A DNA stretch of 64,000 nt from Acanthosepion lycidas (GCA_963932145.1 OZ010596.1:77569752-77633751); one strand, 5' to 3'. Shown: positions 10,985-21,075, counted from the first letter of the stretch. Numbers and translations: made by a program. The notes: generated from the letters alone by a model not told the origin.

Positions 10985-11606
10985 CTCTGTTCCTAGAGAG
11001 ACAGGCCTTAAAATCAAACCAGACATCAAATGAAACTCTTATATATGATCCATCACTAAAGGTGCAGGAAAAATGGTCATGTCCCTGTACTGCTCCAGTA
11101 AGCACCTGACTCCTCATGTTACTCACTACCTTTACAATAGCCAAACCAGGCCTAAAATGGAGCCCTGCCGTCCCATTTGGGCAGGAACTGCCCAGTCTTC
11201 ACTTTTCAGTCCCGATAGAGTCCAAAAGCATCTCAAAGTCCTTGTGAGTGATAAATTATTTTACACCCTCTAACCTCTCTCTCTCTCAGGCGGGATGTGC
11301 TCTATCACTACTTCCATGGAAAGAGCTTGGATGAACTACCTTCCTTGGTTCCGCCAGGTCTAACCTTCACAACAAGGAGCCGCCATGCCACTCACATTGT
11401 AGGAAACCACCCACAGTCCCTCCATATTCCATTGGTGAAAAGTAAGTTCTACTTGAGCAGCTTCTTCCCATGAACCACTGGTCTGTGGAACCAACTTCTA
11501 AGAGGATGTTTCCTCAATCAATACAATCTCAACTTGCTCAAGTCTGGGATTAACTGTTATCTTCCTCTGAATGTAACACTCTACCTGAGTGTCCTTTGGG
11601 CCTTGC

Positions 11607-11637
<31 letters not shown>
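10985..11637 (+). pseudogene. CR1/jockey-like LINE 3' end with poly(A)
   Basis: Translation in broken frames gives RRDVLYHYFHGKSLDELPSL and VPPGLTFTTRSRHATHIVGN, then LWNQLLRG, the standard C-terminal signature of CR1/jockey-type RTs (RR...L..YK...G..S.EL....P, TR, WN.LP). It ends in a poly(A) run at 11610-11637. Close relatives: 15110-15475, 33842-34360, 39181-39500, 60975-61200. Confidence 0.8.
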
Positions 11638-11639
<2 letters not shown>

Positions 11640-11642
<3 letters not shown>

Positions 11643-12230
11643 GTTGATTATAAAGAAACAGAATTTGTGGGGTGCCATATTCTGAAAGAACATGATCTTT
11701 AAAAATAAAAAAAAAAAGTAAAATAAAATTATATTAAATTCAGCTTATGTGGCTGTCCGTCATTAATATGTCACTATTTTCTTTTCGTTTTTCACGTCAT
11801 CTCTAAAAACTGATTCATGTAATTATGAAAGCACTGTCAGATTAATAATTATGTAAAATGGAATTTGTATACCAAGATATGATGGCTTGGAATCAGAAAT
11901 GCCAGCAAGTTAATGATTACTAAATTAATTCTTGCTGCAACAGTTAATGATTAACTGTTTCTCTTCCTCCACCTCTGAGTTTGATTAATTTTATTTTCAA
12001 GCTCAATTCATTTGTAAAGAGGAGATCTGTCAAAAGCAGCATTTTCTTATATCTTATAATATAACTTATTGAATCTAAAGAGAGTGTAATGATGTCTGTG
12101 GATAAAAAGAAAACAAAATTTTACACTTGCAAACAAAGAATTAGAACAAGACAAAATGCTTTTGCTGCAATATATTTTATCTAAAACTTGCCAGTAAATT
12201 TGCTTTTATTTTCTTGTAAATAATTAGTTT
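11640..12230. other. AT-rich spacer, nothing recognised
   Basis: No open frame of note and no repeat boundary seen. Confidence 0.4.
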
Positions 12231-12234
12231 GAAT

Positions 12235-12620
12235 CTTATTTACATTATTTGGACTATTCAAATCTTCATTGCCATATTCTCAACATTTTGGATGTTGTAT
12301 GCTCTGGCCTTGTTCAGGTAATTTAGAACCGAACCTTAGATTGTTCTAGTTCCACATGCCATGCCTCTTCCAGATGTCTCGGTTATTTCCCTTTAACTCA
12401 ACTCTCCAAGCTTTTTGGTTCATCACTGCTGTAGCTTGGTATTGAACACACAACTCTTTGGGTCTAGTCACTGGATCTAACCAACATCGTTATCTACTGG
12501 GATGTGGATGAAGATATTGGTTAACCAAAACAGTGTGAATATGGCATTGAAGATGAGGATAACGGTTTGAATGATGTAAATAATCATCATACCTCATCCC
12601 AGAGATATAGGCAGTTTGAA
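12235..12620 (-). mobile_element. Penelope-tail-like dispersed repeat
   Basis: Phrases here recur at 20725-20905, 41495-41640 and 45540-45690: a minus-strand version of CTGAAGAAGGCTGGAG...CCGAAATGTT, and CCACATGCCATGCCTCTTCCAGATGT. The GAAGAAGG...CGAAA pattern is common next to Penelope-like elements in many genomes, and a GIY-YIG remnant occurs at 29855-30215. Family assignment is an inference. Confidence 0.4.
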
Positions 12621-12777
12621 TCTTATTGGAAATTCTTGGAGATTTTCTTCATTTAATAATTGTTATAGATGAATTTCTTTCATCAACCCCTGCCCCAAAA
12701 GAAAATTAAAAGAAACCTTATTCAAGCACAAATTTAAAATCAAAAAAATGATAAATTATTCTAAATCTCATACTTAC

Positions 12778-12803
<26 letters not shown>

Positions 12804-12808
<5 letters not shown>

Positions 12809-12917
12809 AGTGAACATTGAAGTCAACACAGGCTGTTTCATGCTAGACACAATCATTAGGCTGCCTGATGATTGTGTCTAGCATGAAACGTGTTGACTTC
12901 AGTGTTTCCATTTATAT
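12804..12917. repeat. fold-back palindrome, copy 1
   Basis: The arm TAAGTGAACATTGAAGTCAA and GCTGTTTCATGCTAGACACA is mirrored as TGTGTCTAGCATGAAAC and TTGACTTCAGTGTT, with the centre at AGGCTGCCT. The arms are about 50 bp and imperfect. It sits between an (AT)n tract and a conserved phrase ACATACGCTCTATCTCTGAT. The second copy is at 60496-60624. Confidence 0.85.
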
Positions 12918-12929
12918 TTATATTGACAT

Positions 12930-12996
12930 ACGCTCTATCTCTGATATTGAGCACTTTATCCCATAAATATGGCACACCTTGGAACTATATTTCTTC

Positions 12997-13022
<26 letters not shown>
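12930..13022 (+). repeat. dispersed repeat ending in (AT)n
   Basis: ACATACGCTCTATCTCTGAT followed by ATTGAGCACTTTATCCCATA and AATATGGCACACCTTGG leads into (AT)n. The same order occurs at 41365-41476, and inverted at 60300-60392. A partial copy lies near 59765-59810. The microsatellite is therefore part of, or seeded by, the repeat. Confidence 0.7.
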
Positions 13023-13029
<7 letters not shown>

Positions 13030-13149
13030 ATAAAACTCTAATCTTGTATGACAATTCTAGAGATACAGCTTGTAGACAGTGCATAATACCCCAACCAATT
13101 TATAAGCATATTGTACCTTTAACCCCTGCTGAGTGTAGCGCCAAATTTT

Positions 13150-14130
13150 GTTAAAATAAGACAAGGTGTTCTTGAGTTAGGACCATTTTTGTTTTCATGG
13201 CATTTTTAATTGATTCAGTATTTATTTTCGATATACATTGTTATATCGATCCATGCATATAAACAAACACTTGCATATTATATCCCAACTATTATCTGTG
13301 TTAAAGATAATAAGCATGCAGAATATATTATAACAACATTTATACAATTCACTATATTACATTAGAGTTTTTTTAATAAACAAATATCTCTGATGTTTGG
13401 CAAGTACTTGATAGGTGAAGACGCTATGTGGGTGTGTCATTATAAAACATAATCTGTATGGCTGGAAAATTGTGTCACATGACTTGATGGTAAATAAACA
13501 GATGCACTCCGGTTTGCCACCATTACATATTTTGAAATAAATGTGGGAAAGAAATAAGTATGTATAATAATAATAATAATAAAAAAAAAATATAATTATT
13601 AAGTTCTTATTGCGTTTGATCTAAGTAATATTGTATAATTGTGCTTCTCCCTCCCTTTTAGTTCACACGGCCATTATGTCCTGTCCATACCTCATAAATA
13701 ATGGACTATTCCATTTTTATTGTTTTTTATAGGGAAAATGACACCATTTCGTTTTCAGTGAGAAAATGAGAGAAAGGAAGATAAAAGTAGAGAGAGGAGA
13801 AAGAAAATCAAATTAAGCTGATGAGAACAGATACTACACTACCGTGAGTCATAGCATGGGTGATAAAATGCCATTTTTCAGACACAGTATCGAACAATGA
13901 AAACTGAGTAAGGGAATCCCCAAAATCCAGTTGCTATAAATAACATTGTCTTTTGAATTATTTTTCAATCATTAAGAGAAATGTTCGCAAGGTGGGAATT
14001 TGGATAGTAATAATTATCACAATAACTTTTATTGCAAATACAATTTAAAATAATTCATAATATTGTTACCACATCATTTTGTATCATGCACTGCTTTTAA
14101 AAGGAACCAAACAGATTTATGGGTTGTCTA
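13150..14130. other. AT-rich spacer
   Basis: Contains an (ATA)n tract near 13566-13590 and a purine-rich stretch near 13765-13815. No gene or repeat family is recognised. Confidence 0.4.
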
Positions 14131-14134
14131 GTAA

Positions 14135-14964
14135 TCTCTATGTATAAAAGGCAGGATACGTGTGTGTTTGTATCTCTATCTATAAAAGGCAGGATGTGCG
14201 TGTGTGTATCGCTATCTATAAAAGGCAGGATGTGTGTGTGTGTGTGTGTAACGAATGCATGGCCGCAATTTTTGATGAATTTGCACCAAAATTTACATGC
14301 ACATGCTCCAAGTTAGTGGGAAGGCCAAGACCGACTTTGCATTTCCCAACTCCCATCAATAGTGGAAATAATCCATTTTTTTCGTGCTTCTACGGCATTT
14401 TTCATGTAGTTTACGGCCATTTTCTACTGGCCAGGGTGAGAGCCTATAGCTGGCTGCCACGAATAGGCAGGAAGGCAACAGCTGACTGATACGAATGTTA
14501 ACTAGCATGCTAGCATGCAAAAAAAAATCAATGGCTGCATTTGTCACAAGTGGGAAAAATTTAAATCTGCATGGCACTTTACTCCAATTGGCTCATTTGC
14601 TTGCTTAAACTCAATGTTGATTCTGATTCTGCAGAACTGGGTTGGGTGTGAAAAAGTATTTGTTGTTAACATTCTTTTTTCATTCGGTTTTTCCAGTTAC
14701 GAGTCCTTTTTTAAAGCTGATCATTTTGTGTTCATTTTGTTTAGTTCTTTTTTCATAACAGATTTAATATTTAGTATAGAGCTTATAAAAAATTCGCAGT
14801 GTGATATAGGCAAGAAGTAAGGCATGTAGCAACATCAGCATGGCAAAGGGCACTCCTTTAAAGGCAAGGAAGGGCAAAAATATTTTAAGTCAAGTGATAG
14901 CGATTGCAGTATGAGTCGTACGATTTTTGAATCAAGCACGGGCAACGCCGGGCCATGCTGCTAG
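14135..14964 (+). mobile_element. non-autonomous Helitron, about 830 bp
   Basis: The 3' end has the Helitron pattern: a short GC hairpin (CACGGGCAACGCCGGGCCAT) followed by GCTGCTAG and a host T. The 5' end begins TCTCTATGTATAAAAGGCAG after a host A, so insertion was between A and T as expected. The 5' segment is present three times (14137, 14172, 14209; about 36-bp period), each followed by a GTGTGTG run. The interior encodes no Rep/helicase. A minus-strand 3' end of a relative lies at 16146. Confidence 0.8.
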
Positions 14965-15109
14965 TTAATTAATAAAAAAATGTTGATGCAAAAGTTTGCA
15001 GCATTTTATTTGCGAAAAAATCTTATTCATTACTCCTTATTCTTACTAATTCACCCATAGCTGGAGAGAGAAGAGGTGGATTTATTATTCAGTATGAATT
15101 TCTGGGATG

Positions 15110-15475
15110 AGGAGTTATTTTATTGTCTCTTAATACAAGACCCAAGGGCCACTCAAGGCAGAGGGTTAGAGAATGAGATTGTTGTAAGGAAGGAAAAGAT
15201 GAGGATAAGTAGGATAGTTATGGTCTTGAAGTTGTTAAGATTGTAATGATCAAGGAAGCATCCTCTCAGGAGTCTGTTCTACAAAGTAAAAATTCTGGGG
15301 AACAAACTGTTAAAGTGGAACTTGGTCCTTATGAAAGGAATGCTAGGGGCATAGGGATCATTTACCACCATGAACGTTGCTTGACAGGTCTTAGCTGTGA
15401 AGGTCCGAATGGATGTGGCTAAGGAATGTAACTCATTAGAACATTTGAAATAGGAAGAACTTATGGGCATAACAT
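15110..15475 (-). pseudogene. CR1/jockey-like LINE 3' end
   Basis: Minus-strand pieces include FTAKTCQATFMVVNDPYAPS and an IPFIRTKFHF-like segment, matching the C-terminal tail of the family at 33842-34360. The plus-strand phrase CAAGACCCAAGGGCCACTCA matches CAAGGCCCAAGGGCCCTCTC there. It is decayed. Confidence 0.7.
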
Positions 15476-15496
15476 ATTGAAAGACCTGTTCTCTAT

Positions 15497-15728
15497 ATGA
15501 TCACCAAAGTTAAGCAACATCAAACCTGGTCAGCACCTAAATGGGAATACCAGGAATTGTAAGCTTGGGTGTGTGCAGAGTGGAATAATTGCTTGGAATT
15601 GTTAATTGAAGAGCTGAATTCTATTTACTGTTGGATTCAGTATAGTCACAGGCAAATACACTTGGGAAATGAATCCACCTTTTCTCCCTCCAGCTATAGG
15701 TTAATTAGTAAGATTTGTATCTTTTAAC
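15497..15728 (+). mobile_element. 5S rRNA-tRNA composite SINE, copy A
   Basis: The head TGATCACCAAAGTTAAGCAACATC...CTGGTCAG...GGGAATACCAGG is the 3' half of 5S rRNA, including A-box and C-box remnants. A tRNA-like segment follows (GAGTGGAATAATTGCTTGG, GAGCTGAATTCTATTTA). The body is ATACACTTGGGAAATGAATC, then CCAGCTATAGGTTAATTAGT and TAAGATTTGTA. It directly abuts the Tigger-like element at 15744. Confidence 0.8.
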
Positions 15729-15743
15729 ATAGTGTAACAATAC

Positions 15744-16021
15744 AGTACATTCTTGATTATCCAGACGTGAAATGAAGTGGAAAATTGAAATTATCCGCAC
15801 TAAACCCATTCTAATATTTCATCTCAGACAAACGTTTTGAGAATTTACAAAACTGTACTCAATGTTTGATAAAAACACTGATGAAAATCAGTTGAATTCT
15901 TATTAATTTCCTTGTTGTTTTCATACAAAGAAAATATATTTGAATTATCATGGCATGTCTTACTGATATCTCAGCCTCTAGTTATGAAAAACCAATAGAT
16001 TAAGGTATTATTGAACTTATA
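15744..16021 (+). mobile_element. Tigger-like element, copy 1 (left part)
   Basis: Starts after TA with CAGTACATTCTTGATTATCC, an end typical of Tigger/pogo elements. It matches the inverted copy whose end lies at 25337 over about 275 bp (shared: CAGACAAACGTTTTGAGAA, TTGATAAAAACACTGAT, AGATTAAGGTAT). It runs straight into a 5S-headed SINE at 16021, exactly as copy 2 does. The remainder is lost. Confidence 0.7.
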
Positions 16022-16140
16022 GCTTAAGCAACATCAAGCCTGCTCAGTACCTTGATAGGTGCCCACTTGGGAATACCAAGTGCTGTAAGCTTAGATCTGC
16101 GGATGGTGTAATGAATAATTCCAGTTGGATTTGTTATATA
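16022..16140 (+). mobile_element. 5S rRNA-tRNA composite SINE, copy B (inside Tigger-like element)
   Basis: TTAAGCAACATCAAGCCTGC, CAGTACCTTGATAGGTGCCC and ACTTGGGAATACCAAGTGCT form the 5S-like head. It lacks the first ~17 bases seen in copy C. A shortened tRNA-like part follows. It is cut off by Helitron sequence at 16146. Confidence 0.75.
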
Positions 16141-16145
16141 TACAA

Positions 16146-16295
16146 CTAGCAGTAGAGCCCGGCGTTGCCCGGGGATATAACAGTAAGAGATAGATCAAGT
16201 ATAGACCATCATAAAGACTGAAAAATAAAATTGACAAAGATTATTGTTTAAGGTTGATGGACATGCATGTCTTAATTAGTGTTGTTGTTTTTTTT
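16146..16295 (-). mobile_element. Helitron 3' end, minus strand
   Basis: The plus strand reads CTAGCAGTAGAGCCCGGCGT then TGCCCGGGG; its reverse complement is a classic Helitron terminus (CCCGGGCAACGCCGGG hairpin, CTAG end). The next ~130 bp match, inverted, 30810-30937 (shared CATGCATGTCTTAATTAGT, AATAAAATTGACAA). The 5' end is not found. Confidence 0.8.
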
Positions 16296-16314
16296 TGTTT
16301 TTTTTTTTTTGTTC

Positions 16315-16440
16315 CATTGAATCCTATTTTTCATATTGTCCTTTCTCCTCAGTAATGTTTTCTTGGTTTCCTTCACTCTCAGTAACCTCCTTGCACTTTA
16401 GTGGCTTTATTGTCTTGCTTGGGGTGAAATGTTTAAAAAA
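16315..16440 (+). pseudogene. CR1/jockey-like LINE extreme 3' end
   Basis: TCACTCTCAGTAACCTCCTT and AGTGGCTTTATTGTCTTGCT then TGGGGTGAAATG is the plus-strand form of the 3' segment found at many LINE copies here. Only the tail is present. Confidence 0.65.
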
Positions 16441-17039
16441 TAAATATATAAATAGATGCATATTAACTGTCTTTTATGAAAAGGGAAATTTGTAAGTGAC
16501 TTTGCAAAACTTTTTCTGATTTAGGAGATTATTGGGTTGTTTTTTTTTTGTTTTGTTTTTTTCTATTTTTAGCAGGTGAATCCATAAAATAATTTCTGAG
16601 ACTTATTAAAGTAGGTTTAATGATATTTTATTTGCGAAATTGCCACCTTGTATAATTTTTCTTTTATTTAATGTTCTATTTTTCACAAGTTTGAAAAACA
16701 AAACCTCTCCATTTTCTCTGTCTTTCATTTAATATTATACATCTAAAGTTTCAGGATGTGAATCTTTATGCATTCTTTTGAAACTTAAGCATGTCAATGT
16801 AAAGTTTAGCCAGAATTTGAAAACAATCTACTTGTCCACTGATGTAGTTCCATTGATAATAACGAGTGTCTTGTGTCATTAATGAAAATGACAGTCTTCT
16901 TCTTTCCAAGAGGATTATACAAGTCCATTTCTCCTGTTGGGATTGTCAGCTTCTTTGCACGTTTCACATATGCTCATTGGCAACAGATGTCCAACTGCCA
17001 TGACACTTCTTTCTGCTGTCAAGTAGAGCTTTGTCTGTT

Positions 17040-17530
17040 CTCTCCTTCCTTCTCTCCCCATTTTCTCCTCTCTCTCTCCATTCTCTGCTTATCTTTCACA
17101 TCTCACATCTTCTCTGACTTACTCCCCTCACCCTCTTCTCATCTGGATTTCTTCTCTCACCGTCTTCTCTTCTCGCTTTCTCCCGACACCCTCTTCTCTT
17201 CTCGCTTTCTCCCGACACCCTCTTCTCTTCTCGCTTTCTCCCGACACCCTCTTCTCTTCTCGCTTTCTCCCGACACCCTCTTCTCTTCTAGTGTTCACCC
17301 GTCACCCTCTTCTCTTCTAGCTTTCACTCATCGCCCCACTTCTCTTCTCGCTTTCTCTTCCCACCCACTTCTCTTCTCGCTTTCTCTTCCTCCTCACTCT
17401 CCTCTATCACTCCTTGTATCCTTTTCTTTCCTCTTTCACACCCCCTTCTCACTTCTCTTCCTTACCCTTTCTTATCTCTCCTTTCTCCTCTCTAATTCTA
17501 TTTTTTCTTCTATCTCTTTCCTTCTTTGAT
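17040..17530 (+). repeat. CT-rich minisatellite (29-bp core)
   Basis: A pyrimidine-rich block. Between 17160 and 17400 the unit TTCTCTTCTCGCTTTCTCCC plus GACACCCTC (29 bp) recurs about seven times with point changes. The single long open frame through it encodes only a LLFSLSPDT-type repeat, a consequence of composition. Confidence 0.9.
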
Positions 17531-17534
17531 TGAG

Positions 17535-18030
17535 AATGTTTTCACTAAAAACTTACCTTTTAATTTAAAAATTCCATTCTTATCACTTTTTGAAATATTG
17601 TGTTAGTTACTGATCTATTCTTTGGTAAAGATTAGTGGCATTATTCACCACAGACAAAACATTTTTTATAATCTTGACTAAATGTATATCTGCAACATAG
17701 AATTCACATATGGCATTTATTGATGAAGGCCTGCTTAGTGGCTGAGTTCATTTTCTTTCCCACTGGTGGCAGAGATCAATTTTTGTTTTTAAAAAAACAA
17801 AAAAAAAAAAAAAAAAAAACTCCAAGAATTTTGAATGTTTTTCAAAATAGGCAAGTCATCCCAACTTGGTAGTTTAACATAACACGCTTTGCCCTTCCTC
17901 CCATATGACCTTGTGCCAGACTTAGTTAATCTTAGTAAATACAGTGCTGCTCTGTTATTTCATGATATTTGCAGAAATTAAGTAAAGATGCATGTCATGA
18001 AAGAAGAGCTTTATTTGAGAAAAAAACAAT
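17535..18030. other. spacer with SINE-tail phrase
   Basis: TATGACCTTGTGCCAGACTT near 17905 resembles the retroposon tails elsewhere in the window. A17-A20 runs near 17800 may be an old poly(A). No gene is supported. Confidence 0.35.
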
Positions 18031-18034
18031 GGAT

Positions 18035-18985
18035 ACCAATAACCTTGAGACGCTTCCTGACGCATTAATGAATCCACTGTTAGTCTTGATGACTGCTTCA
18101 ATACAAGGTCATAAATGTTAACATGCCCAGATCAGATGATCTTTATCTATTTGGGACATTGTGCTAGTTATAGTGAACTTGAGAGATTTTATAGCAGGGG
18201 GGGTCAATTGATTTCCCTCTTGACTATGCCCCAGATGTAGCAGTACAACAGATTATGGTCTGGAAAGCTGAGAGGTCATGTGTTTGGGGGTGACATGATT
18301 GTGGAGATTGTAACTCATCCATTCCTGGGTCGTCTTGACTTTTTGAGATTGGTACAGAATTTTGTTGGTATGTACATGGTCATCCTTTTCTCATGCTCTC
18401 TATGCAAGGATGTATAACTCTGAAACACCTCCTTATAGTCTACAACATTGACCCACTGAGTAAAGAAGTAAGGAAGCTTGATATCTTCCTCATTGCTCAT
18501 GGCTGCCAGAACTATCACAGTTGCCAAAAACTTTGTATGCATAACCACTGGAATGACCTTAGGGTCTCTGCATAACCATTTGTCATTTCTTTGCTTGACG
18601 TTTTAGGTTTTAATCTTGATCAAAAAAAAAAAAAAATTAAAGTATTCCAGGCTCTTGATATTTCGACTTCCTCAACAAATTCTTTGTGCAGATCAGATGG
18701 TTATCTTTTGTCTTTGCAGATATAATTAGCCTCACCTCATGACAGACTTGTATTGAAAATCCTCACATAGAGTACCTTGAAACCTTGAGCTCTGTAGAAT
18801 TGGCATTAATTGACTTTCTGGAGTTCTTAATAATTTTCTGCACTTTTCATTACAAATTTAGGTGTTCTGATTGTATCAGGACTTTTAGCAGACATTTTAT
18901 ATTTGTCCGACTCAGTACAATTCATGTCAGCAGCTTCCAGCCTTTTGCAAACTTCAACAACAATTGTGTTATAGTGGAACACACC
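18035..18985 (-). pseudogene. mariner transposase pseudogene
   Basis: Minus-strand translation in shifting frames gives, N to C: DTIRTPKFVMK (the RTIRTPK.V segment before the second HTH), VKQRNDKWLCRDPKVIP and VVMHTKFLATVIVLAAMSNE, then DIKLPYFF, and PDHNLLYCYIWGIVKREIN. The last corresponds to the SPDLNPLDYxxWGxxE block that carries the third catalytic acidic residue. Order and spacing match full-length mariner-superfamily transposases of the type with a long D-D spacing (mori/maT-like). Stops, an A14 run at 18622-18635 and frameshifts make it dead. Terminal repeats were not located. Confidence 0.8.
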
Positions 18986-19029
18986 TATTCTATAGTTAAT
19001 AGACTCTCCCACCTATAATGAGTAGTAAG

Positions 19030-19345
19030 AGTAACGGGAGTTGGCTCAGTGGGTCGGTTAGTCAGTCGATGCCGGATGACCGTTAGTAAGATACTAAAGT
19101 ATAAGCGACCACAACTAGATTTCTCTGTGTCATTACCTATTATATCAATTTCCTAACGTTTTGTATGTCGGACCTATTTTAGGACCGACTTAGTACAAAT
19201 ACAAGCCTCCACTGTGAAACCACTCCATAACAAATTGACTACAACATTCCGGAAATGATCAATCTCTATATCACTATGCACTGCTTTTAAGGCAATGATT
19301 ATTGTGTACCTTTGTATTTGCTGAGTTAGCTTAATGTTTCTCATC
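19030..19345. other. spacer, nothing recognised
   Basis: Non-repetitive to the eye, with moderately more CpG than its neighbours (GTCGGTTAGTCAGTCGATGC at 19053). No open frame. Confidence 0.4.
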
Positions 19346-20235
19346 AATTTTTTTTTTTTTTTTTTTTTTTGACTGGTATAACCCCAAGTAAGCTAGTAAA
19401 GCTAGTAAGACACAAGGGGTTACTGTGTGTAAAAGAATTAGAAAACAGAAACATTGCTAAGGAGCAAGAACAATACAAGAGTAATCAGGAAGACATTAGA
19501 TAAAGATTGACATTGCATTTAAATTTTTAAAGATTAAACATGGCTGGAAGGCATGGAGATAAAAGAGTTCCATAAGTGAGAAGAGCAAGAAAAACATAGA
19601 ACTTACATTTACATCTAACCAACTCGACTGTAAATTGATGAGACCCTATCGCCAGTCTAGTACTGCGCTTAAATTCAAAGAATCTAGGCACCATAGCAAA
19701 GAGCTCATCTGAAAAATTACCATGAACGTATATATAGAAAAATGAAAGGGAGGCAACTTTAATGGCAGTGGGAAAGAGACTGAAGCTGAGATGCTAGGTC
19801 AGGACCAACAATATTGCAGATTCTTCTTTGAATTTTATCAAGAATCTCTAAATATCAAGCATATGGCAGCTATATTTAAAGAATGGTAGACTTGTAGATA
19901 TGCAAGATAGACTCTGGAGCGAAAAATTACCTAGCAATGGATTCAATATAGTCTTTCCACTTGACGTCAGCCAAGAGTGTTAACCCGAGAAGGCACAATG
20001 AGTCACTCTCCTGGAGGTTAGCATCAGCCATGCTGATAGAAGGCAGAAAAAGATATCTTTGATTAATAGAGACCTGTTTTGTTTTAGAGATGTTAAACTT
20101 AACAAGCCATCCTTTGCCTCTGTATCTCACTTGCGAAGTCAATTGCCATTTGACCTGATCAAACTGATAAGACTTTGTATCGAGACAGGAGTAAATGGTT
20201 GTATCATCAGCATAGATGCCAAATTTATCTGAAAA
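19345..20235 (-). pseudogene. CR1/jockey-like LINE RT (YADD) to 3' end
   Basis: The longest copy of this family in the window. Minus-strand translation begins FGIYADDTTIYSCLDTKSYQ, where Y-A-D-D is catalytic motif C of the reverse transcriptase. It continues GKGWLVKFNISKTKQVSIN (motif D region) and SLCLLGLTLLADVKWKDYIE (the LLG.......W..HI segment). Downstream frames are broken but give recognisable C-terminal pieces. It ends with the shared 3' segment and the poly(T) at 19348-19370, i.e. a poly(A) tail. It is 5'-truncated just before YADD. Confidence 0.85.
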
Positions 20236-20355
20236 GAAATGATAATCAATTACAAAAGTTAGAGCTTATTAAAACATGTGTCCTCAAAGAACTGAGAATC
20301 CTTGTATATATACAGTTGTTAATATTTATCAGTTGTTAATATTGATCAGCAAATA

Positions 20356-20457
20356 TTAGGTTGGTGCAAAAATAATGACGTAATAATGTCGTTTTTTGAC
20401 GTATTCTTTAACGTCAAAAAACAACTTTATTACGTCATTATTTTTGTACCAACCTAA
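20356..20457 (+). mobile_element. MADE1-like mariner MITE, copy 1
   Basis: A near-perfect palindrome starting TTAGGTTGGTGCAAAAATAA and ending in its complement. The terminal 16 bases equal those of the Hsmar1/MADE1 mariner group (TTAGGTTGGTGCAAAA). It is about 102 bp with no coding capacity. Copies: 24309-24397 and 60396-60495, both flanked by TA. Confidence 0.9.
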
Positions 20458-20574
20458 TGTTATAATTGCTGCTGGAACAAAAATGAGAAAATATGACCGA
20501 TATTGAAAAATAGATAATTTTTTTCAAATATTTCAAAATAAATAATAAAATCATTACAAGAATTAGAACAGGCA

Positions 20575-20725
20575 AAGAATGGAGTATTGTTATTATATCT
20601 GGACTGATACTGCCAAATCCTCACTGTACAACCTTGACAAAATTCAAAAGCAATTATACAGCCTTGTTGGTGAGGAATTATTTTCCACCCTGCAACACCT
20701 ATCCCACAGATGAAATGTTGCTAGT
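20575..20725 (+). pseudogene. CR1/jockey-like LINE fragment, 5' half (split)
   Basis: Decayed translation with GVLLLYLD-like, KAII-PCW and FHPATPIPQMKCC pieces matches the segment YCSYIWAG...Q.....LVGEELF.TLQPLSHRR of this family. It is separated from 20908-21075 by an inserted dispersed repeat. Confidence 0.6.
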
Positions 20726-20905
20726 CTTTCACTAATCTAACGGTGGATAAAATACAAGGTTTGGTTAGAAATTCCAATGTATATCACCTGAAGAAGGCTG
20801 GAGAGTACAACAGCCGAAATGTTATGAATATGATAATAAAGATGAAGACAATATTCTGGACCATGTGAATAATTCCAATATCTCATCTCAGAAATATAGA
20901 CAGAA
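20725..20905 (+). mobile_element. inserted Penelope-tail-like repeat
   Basis: CCTGAAGAAGGCTGGAGAGT, then CAACAGCCGAAATGTTATGA and ATCTCATCTCAGAAATATAGAC. It interrupts the LINE fragment whose halves lie on either side. Relatives: 12235-12620 (inverted), 41495-41640, 45540-45690. Confidence 0.5.
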
Positions 20906-20907
20906 AT

Positions 20908-21075
20908 TACATTCCTTAGTTTCACCAGTTCAGACCTTCACAGCTAGGACTCGCCATACCATGTTCATGATGACAAACTATTCCTATTTTTTCATGTCCC
21001 TTTGTTAAGCAAATTCTAATCTTTTTCCCCAGAATTTTTTTATTTTGTGGAGCAAACTTCCAAAAGGTTACTTTC
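20908..21075 (+). pseudogene. CR1/jockey-like LINE fragment, 3' half (split)
   Basis: Gives SPVQTFTARTRHTMFMM and, after stops, an FILWSKLP-like end, equivalent to P...TFTTRSRHATHIV and WN.LP at 11340-11510. It continues the fragment at 20575-20725. Confidence 0.65.

Noticed and set aside
16873..17529. 218-codon plus frame with a hydrophobic start
   Set aside because: Most of it is the CT minisatellite. The first 50 codons alone show no signal peptide plus domain pattern.
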